Below, one piece after another: positions 27,899 through 36,440 of a stretch of DNA of 64,000 bases. The notes beneath the pieces were generated by a model. It was not told where the DNA came from. It searched no databases and worked only from the letters and a program-made list of their open reading frames with translations. The position numbers and the translations under genes were made by a program. Numbering within the stretch: position 1 is the stretch's first letter; each line of letters begins with the position of its first letter. Source of the DNA: Fluviicola sp. XM-24bin1. GTDB taxonomy: Bacteria; Bacteroidota; Bacteroidia; Flavobacteriales_D; Crocinitomicaceae. The stretch spans positions 10,246 through 74,245 of the forward strand of contig QCWI01000004.1 of assembly GCA_003149635.1 (NCBI GenBank). Reading direction: 5' to 3'.

Positions 27899-28996
27899 GT
27901 GACGAAACCAACTATTGTACTCAGTATGCTGGGTATTCTTTTGAGCTTTGGATCATTCGCTCAAGAGGAACTCACACCTGAGGAACAGGCGTATCGCGAC
28001 TCAATCACTGCACTAAATCTTGAGAACGAAGCGATTGCTAACAGCCAAACTGCCTACAACATCGGCATTGAGAAATTTCAAAGTAAAGATTACAAAGCTG
28101 CCATAGCAGAGTTTAAGAAGAGCATCAAGTTTGATCCTAATTTCACCGCTGCTTACTACAACAAAGGAGTAGCTGAAAATGAATTGGGCAATTTTGCCGA
28201 TGCGGTAAAGACTTTGACGCAATTAATCGACCTGAAGTCTGATTACTCCAAGGCCTTCTTCCAAAGAGGACGTGCTTATCAAGGATTGAACAAATATTTG
28301 GAAGCTGAAAACGACTACGAAAAGTCGATTAAATTGGATGCTTCTAATCCGAAGGCACACTACAATTATGCGACTTTGCGCTTCTTGCAACAGGATTACG
28401 ACGGCGCAATTCAGAAGTTCAGTAAAGCGATTGCGTTGGACGCAAATAATCCAAATGCCTACAACGATCGCGGTTCTGCGCACCGAATGAAAGGCGATTA
28501 CGCAAAAGCGCTCGCTGATTACGAAACAGCAGCGAAGAAGAATCCGAACTTGGCGTTCGTTTTGAACAATATCGGAACAACGAAAATGAAAATGAACGAT
28601 TTCAACGGAGCTTTAGCAGCTTTCAATCGTGCCATTTCCATCGACAACAAATTCCATCTTGCTTACAACAACCGTGGCGTTCTTCAGATGAAGCAAAAAC
28701 GCATGGTGGAAGCCATCAAGGATTTCCAAAAAGCTCTGGAAGTAAAACCGGATTACTCACCGGCAGCTGCCAATCTAAGCGGAATCTACTTCCAACAAGA
28801 AGAATATCAGAAAGCTTTGGATGCAGCAGAAAAAGCGATCAAATTGGATCCAGAAAATGCAGCAGCTTATGTAAATCGTGGAAATGCACGCGAAATGCTC
28901 CGTGATTTGGATGGCGCTTGCCAAGACTGGAACAAAGCAAACGAATTAGGATCCGAAACTGGAAAAACTTATTACGCGGGGAACTGCGGCATCTAA
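27899..28996 (+). CDS. Exported TPR-repeat protein
   Basis: 365 residues from a GTG start at 27899. The only nearby ATG upstream is out of frame, and the in-frame ATG at 27926 would remove the charged start of the signal peptide (VTKPTIVLSMLGILLSFGSFAQ). About nine tetratricopeptide repeats fill residues 50-355, with the usual A/Y/G/P spacing (YNNRGVLQMKQKRMVEAI). TPR arrays mediate protein contacts; here in the periplasm. The stop is 11 bp from the ATG of the PorE-like protein, so the two are probably one operon and may interact. Confidence 0.88.
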   Translation: MTKPTIVLSMLGILLSFGSFAQEELTPEEQAYRDSITALNLENEAIANSQTAYNIGIEKFQSKDYKAAIAEFKKSIKFDPNFTAAYYNKGVAENELGNFADAVKTLTQLIDLKSDYSKAFFQRGRAYQGLNKYLEAENDYEKSIKLDASNPKAHYNYATLRFLQQDYDGAIQKFSKAIALDANNPNAYNDRGSAHRMKGDYAKALADYETAAKKNPNLAFVLNNIGTTKMKMNDFNGALAAFNRAISIDNKFHLAYNNRGVLQMKQKRMVEAIKDFQKALEVKPDYSPAAANLSGIYFQQEEYQKALDAAEKAIKLDPENAAAYVNRGNAREMLRDLDGACQDWNKANELGSETGKTYYAGNCGI

Positions 28997-29007
28997 AAGC
29001 TAAAGAC

Positions 29008-31080
29008 ATGAAAATCTACACACTTATAACTGCCGTAGTAACGCTATTCTGCTTCACTGTATCTGCACAGGACATGGAATTCAAAGCGACAAATTTCAAA
29101 GACGACAAAGAAGGATTTAAAAAGGCCAAAGAAGCAATCGACAAAGGAGACGAATATTTTGTTCTTGGTAACAAAGCGATCTTTGCAGTAAAAAGTCCAG
29201 GAATAAACTACAAATTGGCCTTGGAGCAATTCATGAAGGCTCAGGATTTTAATCCCAACAGCGCATTATTGAACTATAAAATTGGAGTTTGTTATGCAAA
29301 CTCGGAGAATAGTGAGAAATGCATCAGCTACCTCTACAAAGCGGTTGAATTGAACCCGGCATGTGATCCATTTTTGGATTTCTACTATGGATACGCGCTT
29401 CAATTGGATGAAAAGTTCAGTGAGGCTATTAAATTATACGATAAGTTCAAAGAATCGTACAAAAAGGCTGATGATTTTGGAGCCTTCGTTGTAAAGCGTA
29501 AGCGCGAATGTAAATTGGCAAAAGCTGCAAAGGCTACTCCTGAACGCGTTTGGGTGGATAATGTATCTGAACTTAACACTGAGTTCAACGATTATGCACC
29601 GGCGGTATCAACGGATGGTGGAGAGATCATTTACACTTCTAACCGACCAAATGGGCACGAGAAAAACGCCGTGGGTGAATACGACGATGATCTCTACTCA
29701 GCGACTAAAGTTGATGGAAAATGGACGAGCGTACAACCTTTGAAAGGTGGTGTGAACACAGAAGCGGATGAAGTCGCGAACAACTTGAGCTATGACGGAA
29801 CACGAATGCTTTTGCACCGAGTGGATGGAGATCAAACGGATATTTTCGAAAGTGTTTTGAATGGACTCAAATGGGAGTCACCAGTAAAATTGCCGCGTCA
29901 GATTTCAACAGCGAACAACAACGAAGTATTTGCCTCTTACTCGCATGACGGCTGGAGTATCTACTTCAACCGTATTACAGAAACAGGAACGCGTGGATTT
30001 GAGGTAATGAAAAGTAGTATGCAGAGTAAAATCACGAAAGATTATAAATCTGCATCGAAAATTACAGCTGTGAACAGTAAGTTCAATGAAGGCCCGATTT
30101 ACCTGACGATTGATGGAGATTTGATGTACATCGCATCGCAAGGTGGTGACGGATACGGAGGGTACGATATCTTTGTTTCTAAACGCGCTAATGGATCATG
30201 GGGAGAACCTGTGAACTTGGGATACCCAATAAACACTCCTTACGATGATTTCTATTTCTCTGCATCAGCAAATGGAAAGTTTGCCTATATCTGTTCAAAC
30301 CGTGCTGGTGGTAAAGGTGGATATGACATCTACAAAGTGACGTACTGGGGTGCTCCTAAGAATCCAGCGATGGAAACTGAGGATTACTTGTTGGCTTCCA
30401 TCGTAAATCCAATCAAAGACAACGCTTTGGAGGCAACAGTAGAGGTTAAGCAAAAATCGTTCACTGTATTTAAAGGAAAAACGATTGATGCGATTACAAA
30501 AAAACCTGTTCAGGCCGACATTGAAATTATCGATAATACTACTGGTCAAGTGATTGAAACCTTTACAACGAACAGCGCCACCGGAAAATTCTTAATCACA
30601 CTTGCATCGGGTAAAAACTATGGGATCGCTGTAAAAGCAGAAGGCTATCTGTTCCATTCGGAGAATTTTGATATTCCATCCGGAAGCGCGGATAATCTCG
30701 TCAACAAAGTCATTGAATTGAAGAATATTGCCGTCGGTAGTAAGATTGCGCTGCGAAACATCTTCTTTGATACTGGTAAATCGACTTTGAGATCGGAGTC
30801 GAATGCCGAGTTGGATCGTTTGGTCAAGCTCCTGAAAGATGTTCCTAGTCTGGAAATAGAAATTTCCGGACACACGGATAACACGGGATCTGCCTCGTTG
30901 AATGAGAAATTATCACAAGCACGTGCGGAGGCAGTTGTTAATTACTTAAAGAGTAAAGGAATTGCTGCAAGTCGATTGACATCAATGGGATATGGAGCAC
31001 GTCAGCCGATAGCTACTAACAATACTTCGGACGGAAGACAGCAAAACCGAAGAACAGAATTTGAGATTAAGAAGAACTGA
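29008..31080 (+). CDS. PorE-like OmpA-family protein (TPR, PD40 propeller, regulatory domain, OmpA peptidoglycan-binding)
   Basis: 690 residues from the ATG at 29008, chosen over an upstream in-frame start at 28918 because it opens a signal peptide (MKIYTLITAVVTLFCFTVSAQ). Domains in order: TPR about 45-150; WD40/PD40-type propeller about 185-470 (IIYTSNRPNGHEK, YICSNRAGGKGGYDIY); a CnaB/carboxypeptidase-regulatory-like domain about 485-570; and OmpA C-terminal domain about 575-690 with SGHTDNTG, NEKLSQARAEAVVNYL and QQNRRTEFEI. This order matches PorE of the Porphyromonas gingivalis T9SS. That PorE equivalence is inference, since Bacteroidota carry several such paralogues. No lipobox cysteine is seen. 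Confidence 0.85.
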   Translation: MKIYTLITAVVTLFCFTVSAQDMEFKATNFKDDKEGFKKAKEAIDKGDEYFVLGNKAIFAVKSPGINYKLALEQFMKAQDFNPNSALLNYKIGVCYANSENSEKCISYLYKAVELNPACDPFLDFYYGYALQLDEKFSEAIKLYDKFKESYKKADDFGAFVVKRKRECKLAKAAKATPERVWVDNVSELNTEFNDYAPAVSTDGGEIIYTSNRPNGHEKNAVGEYDDDLYSATKVDGKWTSVQPLKGGVNTEADEVANNLSYDGTRMLLHRVDGDQTDIFESVLNGLKWESPVKLPRQISTANNNEVFASYSHDGWSIYFNRITETGTRGFEVMKSSMQSKITKDYKSASKITAVNSKFNEGPIYLTIDGDLMYIASQGGDGYGGYDIFVSKRANGSWGEPVNLGYPINTPYDDFYFSASANGKFAYICSNRAGGKGGYDIYKVTYWGAPKNPAMETEDYLLASIVNPIKDNALEATVEVKQKSFTVFKGKTIDAITKKPVQADIEIIDNTTGQVIETFTTNSATGKFLITLASGKNYGIAVKAEGYLFHSENFDIPSGSADNLVNKVIELKNIAVGSKIALRNIFFDTGKSTLRSESNAELDRLVKLLKDVPSLEIEISGHTDNTGSASLNEKLSQARAEAVVNYLKSKGIAASRLTSMGYGARQPIATNNTSDGRQQNRRTEFEIKKN

Positions 31081-31102
31081 CCTTACTCAATTTTAGACAG
31101 TG

Positions 31103-31139
31103 AAGGCGTCTTGACCCGAGAGGGCGGGCGCCTTTTTTG
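31103..31139 (+). terminator. Terminator after the PorE-like gene
   Basis: The outer stem AAGGCG/CGCCTT with inner CCC-GAGA-GGG pairing is followed by six T, about 20 bases past the stop at 31080. Confidence 0.85.
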
Positions 31140-31301
31140 TTTGGGGTAACTAGATAAGATACGGATAAAAAATATGAATTACTATAATTATACAATTTGG
31201 TAATTCGAGAAATGTCGAATTTGAGAAATAATTCCTCTCACTTATGAGAAGCAACTTCATTCCCCCACCATATCCCTCCTTTTTTCTCGTAACTTTACCC
31301 T

Positions 31302-32699
31302 ATGACTTTCACCTCTGTTTCCGACAGCGACATCCAGTTCTTCCAAGAACTCCTTCAAGATCGATGTTCCATCAGTCATGACGACTTAAAAAAATACAGT
31401 CACGACGAAACCGAAGATCTAGAGGTCTTGCCCAATGTCGTACTGAAACCAAACACTCCTGAAGAAGTTTCACAGATTTTGAAACACTGCAACGAACGTA
31501 ACATTTGTGTTACACCTTCAGGGGCAAGAACAGGGCTCAGTGGTGGAGCCATTCCGTTGTACGGTGGTGTTGCCATGTCCATGGAAAAGTTCGATCAGAT
31601 TATTGAGATTGACGAGGACAATCATCAAGTGACCGTGGAACCCGGAGTCATTACGCAAGTGCTTCAGGAAGCCGTGAAGGAAAAAGGATTGTTTTATCCC
31701 CCCGACCCGGCAAGCAAGGGAAGCTGTTTTATCGGAGGAAATGTTTCGGAGAATTCTGGAGGGCCGAAGGCAGTGAAATATGGCGTTACCAATGAGTACG
31801 TGCTCAATCTGGAAGTTGTCCTTCCGAGTGGAGAAATCATTTGGACGGGAGCGAACGTACTGAAAAATGCCACAGGTTATCCCCTGACGCAGCTCATGGT
31901 AGGTTCAGAAGGAACCTTGGGCGTGATCACTAAAATTGTTTTGAAGTTGATTCCACATCCAACGCACGATCTACTGATGCTAGTGCCATTCTACAGCGCC
32001 ACCGAGGCCTGTGAAGCCGTTACAGCCATTTTTAAGGTAGGAATTACCCCAAGTGGATTGGAATTTATGGAGCGCGATGCACTTACGTGGACACAAAGCT
32101 TTCTAGACGACACGAGTATCAACGTAGCAGACAATCATGCGGCGCATTTGCTCATTGAGGTCGATGGATTTGACCCTGAAAAATTGATGGCAGAATGTGC
32201 TCAGATTATGGACGTTCTAGAGAATTTTGAAACGGACGAAATTCTATTTGCTGAATCTCAAGCGCAAAAAGATACACTTTGGCGATTGAGAAGATCTGTA
32301 GGTGAAGCCGTAAAAGCGAATTCGATTTACAAAGAAGAAGACACCGTCGTTCCGAGGTACGAGCTGCCTAAGTTACTAGAGCACGTAAAGCGCATCGGAG
32401 CGGAATACGGATTCACTTCTGTCTGTTATGGACATGCAGGAGATGGCAATCTACACATCAACATTATCAAAGGTGAAATGTCCGACGAGAAGTGGAACAA
32501 CGAACTTTCGAAAGCGATCCGCGAATTGTTCACTGAAGTTGTTGCTCTAGGAGGTACACTTTCTGGAGAACACGGAATTGGTCTGGTTCAGAAGCAATAC
32601 ATGGATATTCCATTCAGCGAAACTTCGCTGAATCTCATGCGTGGGATTAAGGATGTTTTTGATCCGAAAGGGATATTGAATCCGGGGAAAGTGTTTTAA
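31302..32699 (+). CDS. FAD-linked oxidase (GlcD / D-lactate dehydrogenase family)
   Basis: 465 residues. The N-terminal FAD-binding PCMH domain (about 35-215) has the flavin contacts PSGARTGLSGGA and GGNVSENSGGPKAVKYGVT. The C-terminal FAD-oxidase domain has YGHAGDGNLHINI (metal/substrate histidines) and ends with SGEHGIGLVQK and DPKGILNPGKVF. The family oxidises 2-hydroxyacids such as glycolate or D-lactate; the exact substrate cannot be read from the sequence. Convergent with the DUF4924 gene. The ATG lies 4 bases after TAACTTTA, a near-match to the -7 box. Confidence 0.93.
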   Translation: MTFTSVSDSDIQFFQELLQDRCSISHDDLKKYSHDETEDLEVLPNVVLKPNTPEEVSQILKHCNERNICVTPSGARTGLSGGAIPLYGGVAMSMEKFDQIIEIDEDNHQVTVEPGVITQVLQEAVKEKGLFYPPDPASKGSCFIGGNVSENSGGPKAVKYGVTNEYVLNLEVVLPSGEIIWTGANVLKNATGYPLTQLMVGSEGTLGVITKIVLKLIPHPTHDLLMLVPFYSATEACEAVTAIFKVGITPSGLEFMERDALTWTQSFLDDTSINVADNHAAHLLIEVDGFDPEKLMAECAQIMDVLENFETDEILFAESQAQKDTLWRLRRSVGEAVKANSIYKEEDTVVPRYELPKLLEHVKRIGAEYGFTSVCYGHAGDGNLHINIIKGEMSDEKWNNELSKAIRELFTEVVALGGTLSGEHGIGLVQKQYMDIPFSETSLNLMRGIKDVFDPKGILNPGKVF

Positions 32700-32757
32700 A
32701 AGGGCGCTAAGGCTCTCGTGATACCGCACTTCTACTACGCTCAGTGCTCGTACTTTT

Positions 32758-33309
32758 TCAATTTTGAAGAAAATCTAGATCACCAGATTTCATCTTGTGG
32801 TAGGCACGCCCTAAATAAGCCAATAGCATGCGCATTGCATCGAACGCCTCTTCCGTTTCTGCACTGATCTCTTTCTTCTGCAATTTCATGAGCAATTTCA
32901 TGTACATCGCGTGAAAGGCAATTTCAATGTGATTCTTGTCTTTAAGGTTGGAACGCGATTTAAAATCCTCCATTAACGGCAACGCACGATCGAAGATTCC
33001 AACGTACTTTTCGTCTTTGGTCATGTTCAGAAGCGTTGTATGCAAATAGGACAATTCCACGATAATCTCATTCAACTCCACCAAATGTCCCTTCTCCTCT
33101 ATCTTCTGAGCTTTCATTTGTTTCACCAACCCTTCGTACCAAGTACGGTATTGGTTCTCAAAAGAACGATCTGGCAATTGTGGCAACACGAAATTCTCCA
33201 TGATGACATCGACATCCAACTTAAAAGCGCGGATGATATCCTCGATCTGATACATATACACAATGTACTCAGCAATGTTTTGTTCTTTCTTTTGCTGCGC
33301 GATCAACAT
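32758..33309 (-). CDS. DUF4924-family protein
   Basis: 183 residues, all-helical, cytoplasmic (no signal peptide). The opening (KKEQNIAEYIVYMYQIEDII) and the later YLHTTLLNM match the Bacteroidota-restricted DUF4924 group, of unknown function. It is the last gene of a unit with the 82-residue protein (33962) and the OmpH-like lipoprotein (33330), 20 bp behind the latter. Confidence 0.8.
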   Translation of the reverse strand: MLIAQQKKEQNIAEYIVYMYQIEDIIRAFKLDVDVIMENFVLPQLPDRSFENQYRTWYEGLVKQMKAQKIEEKGHLVELNEIIVELSYLHTTLLNMTKDEKYVGIFDRALPLMEDFKSRSNLKDKNHIEIAFHAMYMKLLMKLQKKEISAETEEAFDAMRMLLAYLGRAYHKMKSGDLDFLQN

Positions 33310-33329
33310 AGAACTATTTCTTTAGCTTA

Positions 33330-33965
33330 TTACTGCGCTGGTACCGGGCCAGCTGGTTGATCTTCAGGCATCATGTTGGGATTTGGCATCCCTTGCATGC
33401 TTTGGATTTCGGCATTCAACTTGTCGTTCACGTATTTCGTGAATTCCTCTGTGATGTCAAATGATTTATCGATGTACGAAATCTGTCCTCCTGGAAGTCC
33501 TGTTGCATACATCATGTGAATGCCATTGGCTTTTGCATATTCTTCAGAGTACTTCAACAAGTATCCAGTCAATTCATTCTGCAATTGCGCCTGCTTCATT
33601 TCCAATTCGTATAGCGGGCCTTGTTGCATTTCCACCATTTTCTTCTGGGCATTCTGCATGCTACGATCGGCTGCCAATTGCTGATCTACAGAAAGGTTCG
33701 GGTTTTGCATGCGCTGGTAACTCGTCTGCGCACGTTGCTGCAATTTTTGGTACTCTTGCTCCAATGCCAACAATTCAGTTTGCATTTGTTTGTTCGCTTC
33801 TTGTGTGAAATCCAGTTCATTGAACATGATTCCGATGTCGTAGTAAGCAATTTTCAAGGATGCATCCGAAGTCTCCTTAGAATCTTCTTTTTTATCTCCT
33901 TTACCTTCGCCTCCGCAAGAAGCCATTAAACCAACAAGGGCAAGTCCTAAAATCAATTTATTCAT
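33330..33965 (-). CDS. OmpH/Skp-family periplasmic chaperone, lipoprotein form
   Basis: 211 residues with a lipoprotein signal peptide (MNKLILGLALVGLMASCGG, Cys 17). Residues about 55-150 form the long charged coiled coil of the OmpH/Skp fold (QANKQMQTELLALEQEYQKL). Skp proteins hold outer-membrane proteins on the way through the periplasm. The C-terminus is Pro/Met/Gln-rich (NPNMMPEDQPAGPVPAQ). It overlaps the upstream 82-residue gene by 4 bp. The lipid anchor is unlike E. coli Skp but common in this phylum. Confidence 0.85.
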   Translation of the reverse strand: MNKLILGLALVGLMASCGGEGKGDKKEDSKETSDASLKIAYYDIGIMFNELDFTQEANKQMQTELLALEQEYQKLQQRAQTSYQRMQNPNLSVDQQLAADRSMQNAQKKMVEMQQGPLYELEMKQAQLQNELTGYLLKYSEEYAKANGIHMMYATGLPGGQISYIDKSFDITEEFTKYVNDKLNAEIQSMQGMPNPNMMPEDQPAGPVPAQ

Positions 33966-34210
33966 TTCACATTCTTTTTACTGAAACCATCTTCCCAATC
34001 TTCGCGCATTTCAATGAAACGCAACAAAGATTTTCGGAGCAATTCCGTTGTTACCATCTTCTCAACCTCTTCTAATCCGCTCACATCCGACTCGTTGATC
34101 TTGTACGTTTGCTCGTATTGACCCAACTCAATTTTCACAATAAACCTTGAGTTATAACTGTGAATTTGAATCTTGAAGCGGGAATGTGGTATTTCACTCA
34201 CTAATCGCAT
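33962..34210 (-). CDS. Small conserved cytoplasmic protein, unknown function
   Basis: 82 residues, alpha/beta, with a C-terminal basic tail (GFSKKNVK). No signal peptide and no recognised family. Reality is supported by the 4-bp ATGA overlap with the OmpH-like gene and by a TATTTTTG box directly upstream of the ATG. Confidence 0.65.
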   Translation of the reverse strand: MRLVSEIPHSRFKIQIHSYNSRFIVKIELGQYEQTYKINESDVSGLEEVEKMVTTELLRKSLLRFIEMREDWEDGFSKKNVK

Positions 34211-34215
34211 GGCGA

Positions 34216-34223
34216 CAAAAATA
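34216..34223 (-). promoter_or_regulatory. -7 box TATTTTTG, leaderless spacing
   Basis: Perfect TAnnTTTG on the minus strand, 5 bases before the ATG at 34210. It would start the three-gene OmpH/DUF4924 unit. Confidence 0.5.
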
Positions 34224-34246
34224 ATAATTTACTAAGGGTACCAACG

Positions 34247-34275
34247 AAAAAAGCACGTAACCAAGTCACGTGCTT
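34247..34275 (-). terminator. Terminator of the SiaC-family gene
   Basis: On the minus strand the 8-bp stem AAGCACGT/ACGTGCTT (extending further with wobble) is followed by six T, 22-50 bases beyond the stop at 34297. Confidence 0.85.
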
Positions 34276-34296
34276 CTCATAAATATTGTGAAAGGA

Positions 34297-34698
34297 TTAA
34301 ATGGCTACTGCCAAATCTGCCTCAACGAATTCAATGAATTTGAAAGGTACGCGCACCATGTATGCGTAATCCTGTCCGACCTCGAACATATCTTCATCGT
34401 TTTCACGGTGGTGCCATTCAACACTCACCTCTTTGTTTGCATCTGCAAGTTCGTTCAACTTGTACAACAAGAACAAAATGCGCTTGGAAGAAGCAATATT
34501 GAAATACTCCAAATTGATGCTGAAGGTCGTGATCTCAAAGGGTTTCATCATGTAAGATTCAAACCAGTTCAGAACAGGAAGCCAAAATCCATCTGGATCA
34601 TCCGGTATGCATCTTCCTTTAATTTGCATCACACCGCTGTTCGGATCAAAATTGATCTCTGGGGTTTTCGGTGTTGCATCTCTGTAAAGGATTTCCAT
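34297..34698 (-). CDS. SiaC-family regulatory phosphoprotein (DUF1987)
   Basis: 133 residues. The opening (ATPKTPEINFDPNSGVMQIKG) and the following GRCIPDDPDGFWLPVLNWF match DUF1987. In Pseudomonas aeruginosa the family member SiaC is phosphorylated by SiaB, dephosphorylated by SiaA, and activates a diguanylate cyclase. As I recall the family, the phosphorylated Thr lies in a Y-x-N-T-S-S-like motif; here that stretch is YFNIASSK (63-72 region), with Ile in the Thr position and two Ser nearby. No SiaA or SiaB gene is adjacent; instead a Ser/Thr kinase is divergent 223 bp away. Monocistronic with its own terminator. Confidence 0.8.
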   Translation of the reverse strand: MEILYRDATPKTPEINFDPNSGVMQIKGRCIPDDPDGFWLPVLNWFESYMMKPFEITTFSINLEYFNIASSKRILFLLYKLNELADANKEVSVEWHHRENDEDMFEVGQDYAYMVRVPFKFIEFVEADLAVAI

Positions 34699-34921
34699 AC
34701 TTTCGTAGCAATTATGTTCTATAAATTTGGTAAAAAAATGTGGATTCTACGTATATTTTCTACGAAGTGATTGTTTTTTTAGACAAATGATTGAATTCTA
34801 CAAACTAAATTCATCTGCTCAATGCGAATATGAGTTTGATCAACAAAACACCCCGTTCACTCAACGAAGCTAAAATGCAGAACATGAATCATTTCAACCA
34901 AGACTACGTGATATCCCGTAT

Positions 34922-35821
34922 ATGCAGATAGCTGATAAATACAAGATCGTAAAACCCCTCGGAAATCATCAAGGGAGGAAATTTGGCTCCTTGTTCTTAG
35001 TTGCAGACAAAGCGACAGAAGTTATGAGTGTTATGAAAGTGGTTGCGAAAGATGCTCAATCCTCCGTTGCTTCTGAACGACTAGCAGCGGAAGCTCAATT
35101 TGATTTTGATCACGATGGATTGCCGAAAATCATGGATTTCTATAATGGAGATAATGAAACCATCTTGATTCGGAAATATGTGGACGCTGAACCCATTTTA
35201 GATCGTTTTGAAAAAATTAAAAAGAGGGATCGTCATGTATTTCTTTGCGAGGCACTAGAGAAACTGGGAGAAATCTTGAATCATTTGCACGAACAATCGA
35301 TCTTTCATTGCGATATCAAACCAAGCAACATTTTAATTGATGCGAATAATGAAGTTCATTTGATTGACTTCGGTTTAGCGATACAACAGCCCCTAGATAC
35401 ATCACGAAAATTGCTTTTCCCTCTAGGATATGCTGCACCGGAATTGTTATTGAATCATTTGTCGTATGTGGATCATCGAACGGATTATTTTGCGTTAGGA
35501 GTGACCTTGTGGCGTTTGCACGCTGGAAAACTTCCATTAGCCCATCCGAATCCGAGCATTTTCACCAATCTACAATTGACCCATCCTTTGCCAGAAAGCG
35601 ACATGGTATGTAGACATATTCAGAAAGTATTGGAAAAAATGTGTGCGAAACATTCATTCAAAGTTCCTCCCAACTCCATGGAACATCATGAAGTGGAAAT
35701 CAAACTGAAAGAAGGAATCGACGAGCGCTACTCAAATTTCGACGCCTTTCTAAAGGATTTTCAAGAAGCAGGAAACAAAGGGTTGTTTACCAAGAAATAT
35801 CGCGGCGGAACCCAAGGTTGA
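34922..35821 (+). CDS. Hanks-type serine/threonine protein kinase, soluble
   Basis: 299 residues, a single kinase domain with no transmembrane helix or sensor. Seen: a degenerate P-loop (PLGNHQGRKFGSLFLV, missing the G-x-G-x-x-G form), the ATP-anchoring lysine likely K39 (SVMKVV), the catalytic loop HCDIKPSN at 129-136 with D131, DFG at 149-151, and APE at 172-174. HCD replaces HRD, so the activation-loop-contacting arginine is absent. The start at 34922 is the first ATG in frame. The 3' end overlaps the convergent gene at 35787 by 35 bp. Target unknown; the SiaC-like protein is a candidate by position. Confidence 0.88.
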   Translation: MQIADKYKIVKPLGNHQGRKFGSLFLVADKATEVMSVMKVVAKDAQSSVASERLAAEAQFDFDHDGLPKIMDFYNGDNETILIRKYVDAEPILDRFEKIKKRDRHVFLCEALEKLGEILNHLHEQSIFHCDIKPSNILIDANNEVHLIDFGLAIQQPLDTSRKLLFPLGYAAPELLLNHLSYVDHRTDYFALGVTLWRLHAGKLPLAHPNPSIFTNLQLTHPLPESDMVCRHIQKVLEKMCAKHSFKVPPNSMEHHEVEIKLKEGIDERYSNFDAFLKDFQEAGNKGLFTKKYRGGTQG

Positions 35822-36440
35822 ACGTAAATAACAACGGGCTGTACAACTGTCCGAACTGCTGAGATGCAGTGGCGTTGCTCGCTTGACCGAAGATTACGTA
35901 AGAAACAGACATATCGAAATACATGGTTCCGAATTGTTCCATGGAATATTTCAATCCTCCGCCTAATCCAAAGGCAAGACTGAAGATCGTTCCTCGCTGT
36001 CCAACGTTTTCATCTATTTGATATTTCGTCTCATCGAAAGGTTCAAACCTGTTGCGGACTCCATTAAAAATCAACATCAAATTCGATCCTCCGTAGGCCG
36101 CCCATCCGAAGTCATAACCGTCTCCAAGGTAATAACGCGTACCTCCTTCAATCGTGGTGTAATTCATTCTTGAAACACCGTCTACGGTAATTACTTCCGT
36201 TAAATCGGTTGTGGTCGCAAACGCAGAAATAGAATCCTGCGCAGATCGCGCCAAGTAATGCGAAATTCTACCATAGATTGAAACAGCATCATCACGCGGA
36301 ATTTCCAATCCCACGTGTAATCCTCCCCAGGTTCTTTGAGAACCGAATCCTACCAACATATTTGTTCCACCAGATATTCCCACCTGAGCAAACGATGTGC
36401 TACCGAGGGATATCGCAATAAGTACTAAGAACTTTTTCAT
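35787..36440 (-). CDS. Putative outer-membrane beta-barrel protein
   Basis: 217 residues with signal peptide MKKFLVLIAISLGSTSFAQ. The rest is alternating strands (GGLHVGLEIPRD, YTTIEGGTRYYLGDGYDFGW, FSLAFGLGGGLKYSM), compatible with an 8-stranded PorT/OmpW-like barrel. No specific family was recognised. Its start overlaps the end of the tag gene by 4 bp, and its end overlaps the convergent kinase gene. Confidence 0.7.
   Translation of the reverse strand: MKKFLVLIAISLGSTSFAQVGISGGTNMLVGFGSQRTWGGLHVGLEIPRDDAVSIYGRISHYLARSAQDSISAFATTTDLTEVITVDGVSRMNYTTIEGGTRYYLGDGYDFGWAAYGGSNLMLIFNGVRNRFEPFDETKYQIDENVGQRGTIFSLAFGLGGGLKYSMEQFGTMYFDMSVSYVIFGQASNATASQQFGQLYSPLLFTFNLGFRRDISW

Noticed and set aside
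34270-34770. Plus-strand frame of 166 codons
   Set aside because: It is antisense to the SiaC-family gene and crosses its terminator.
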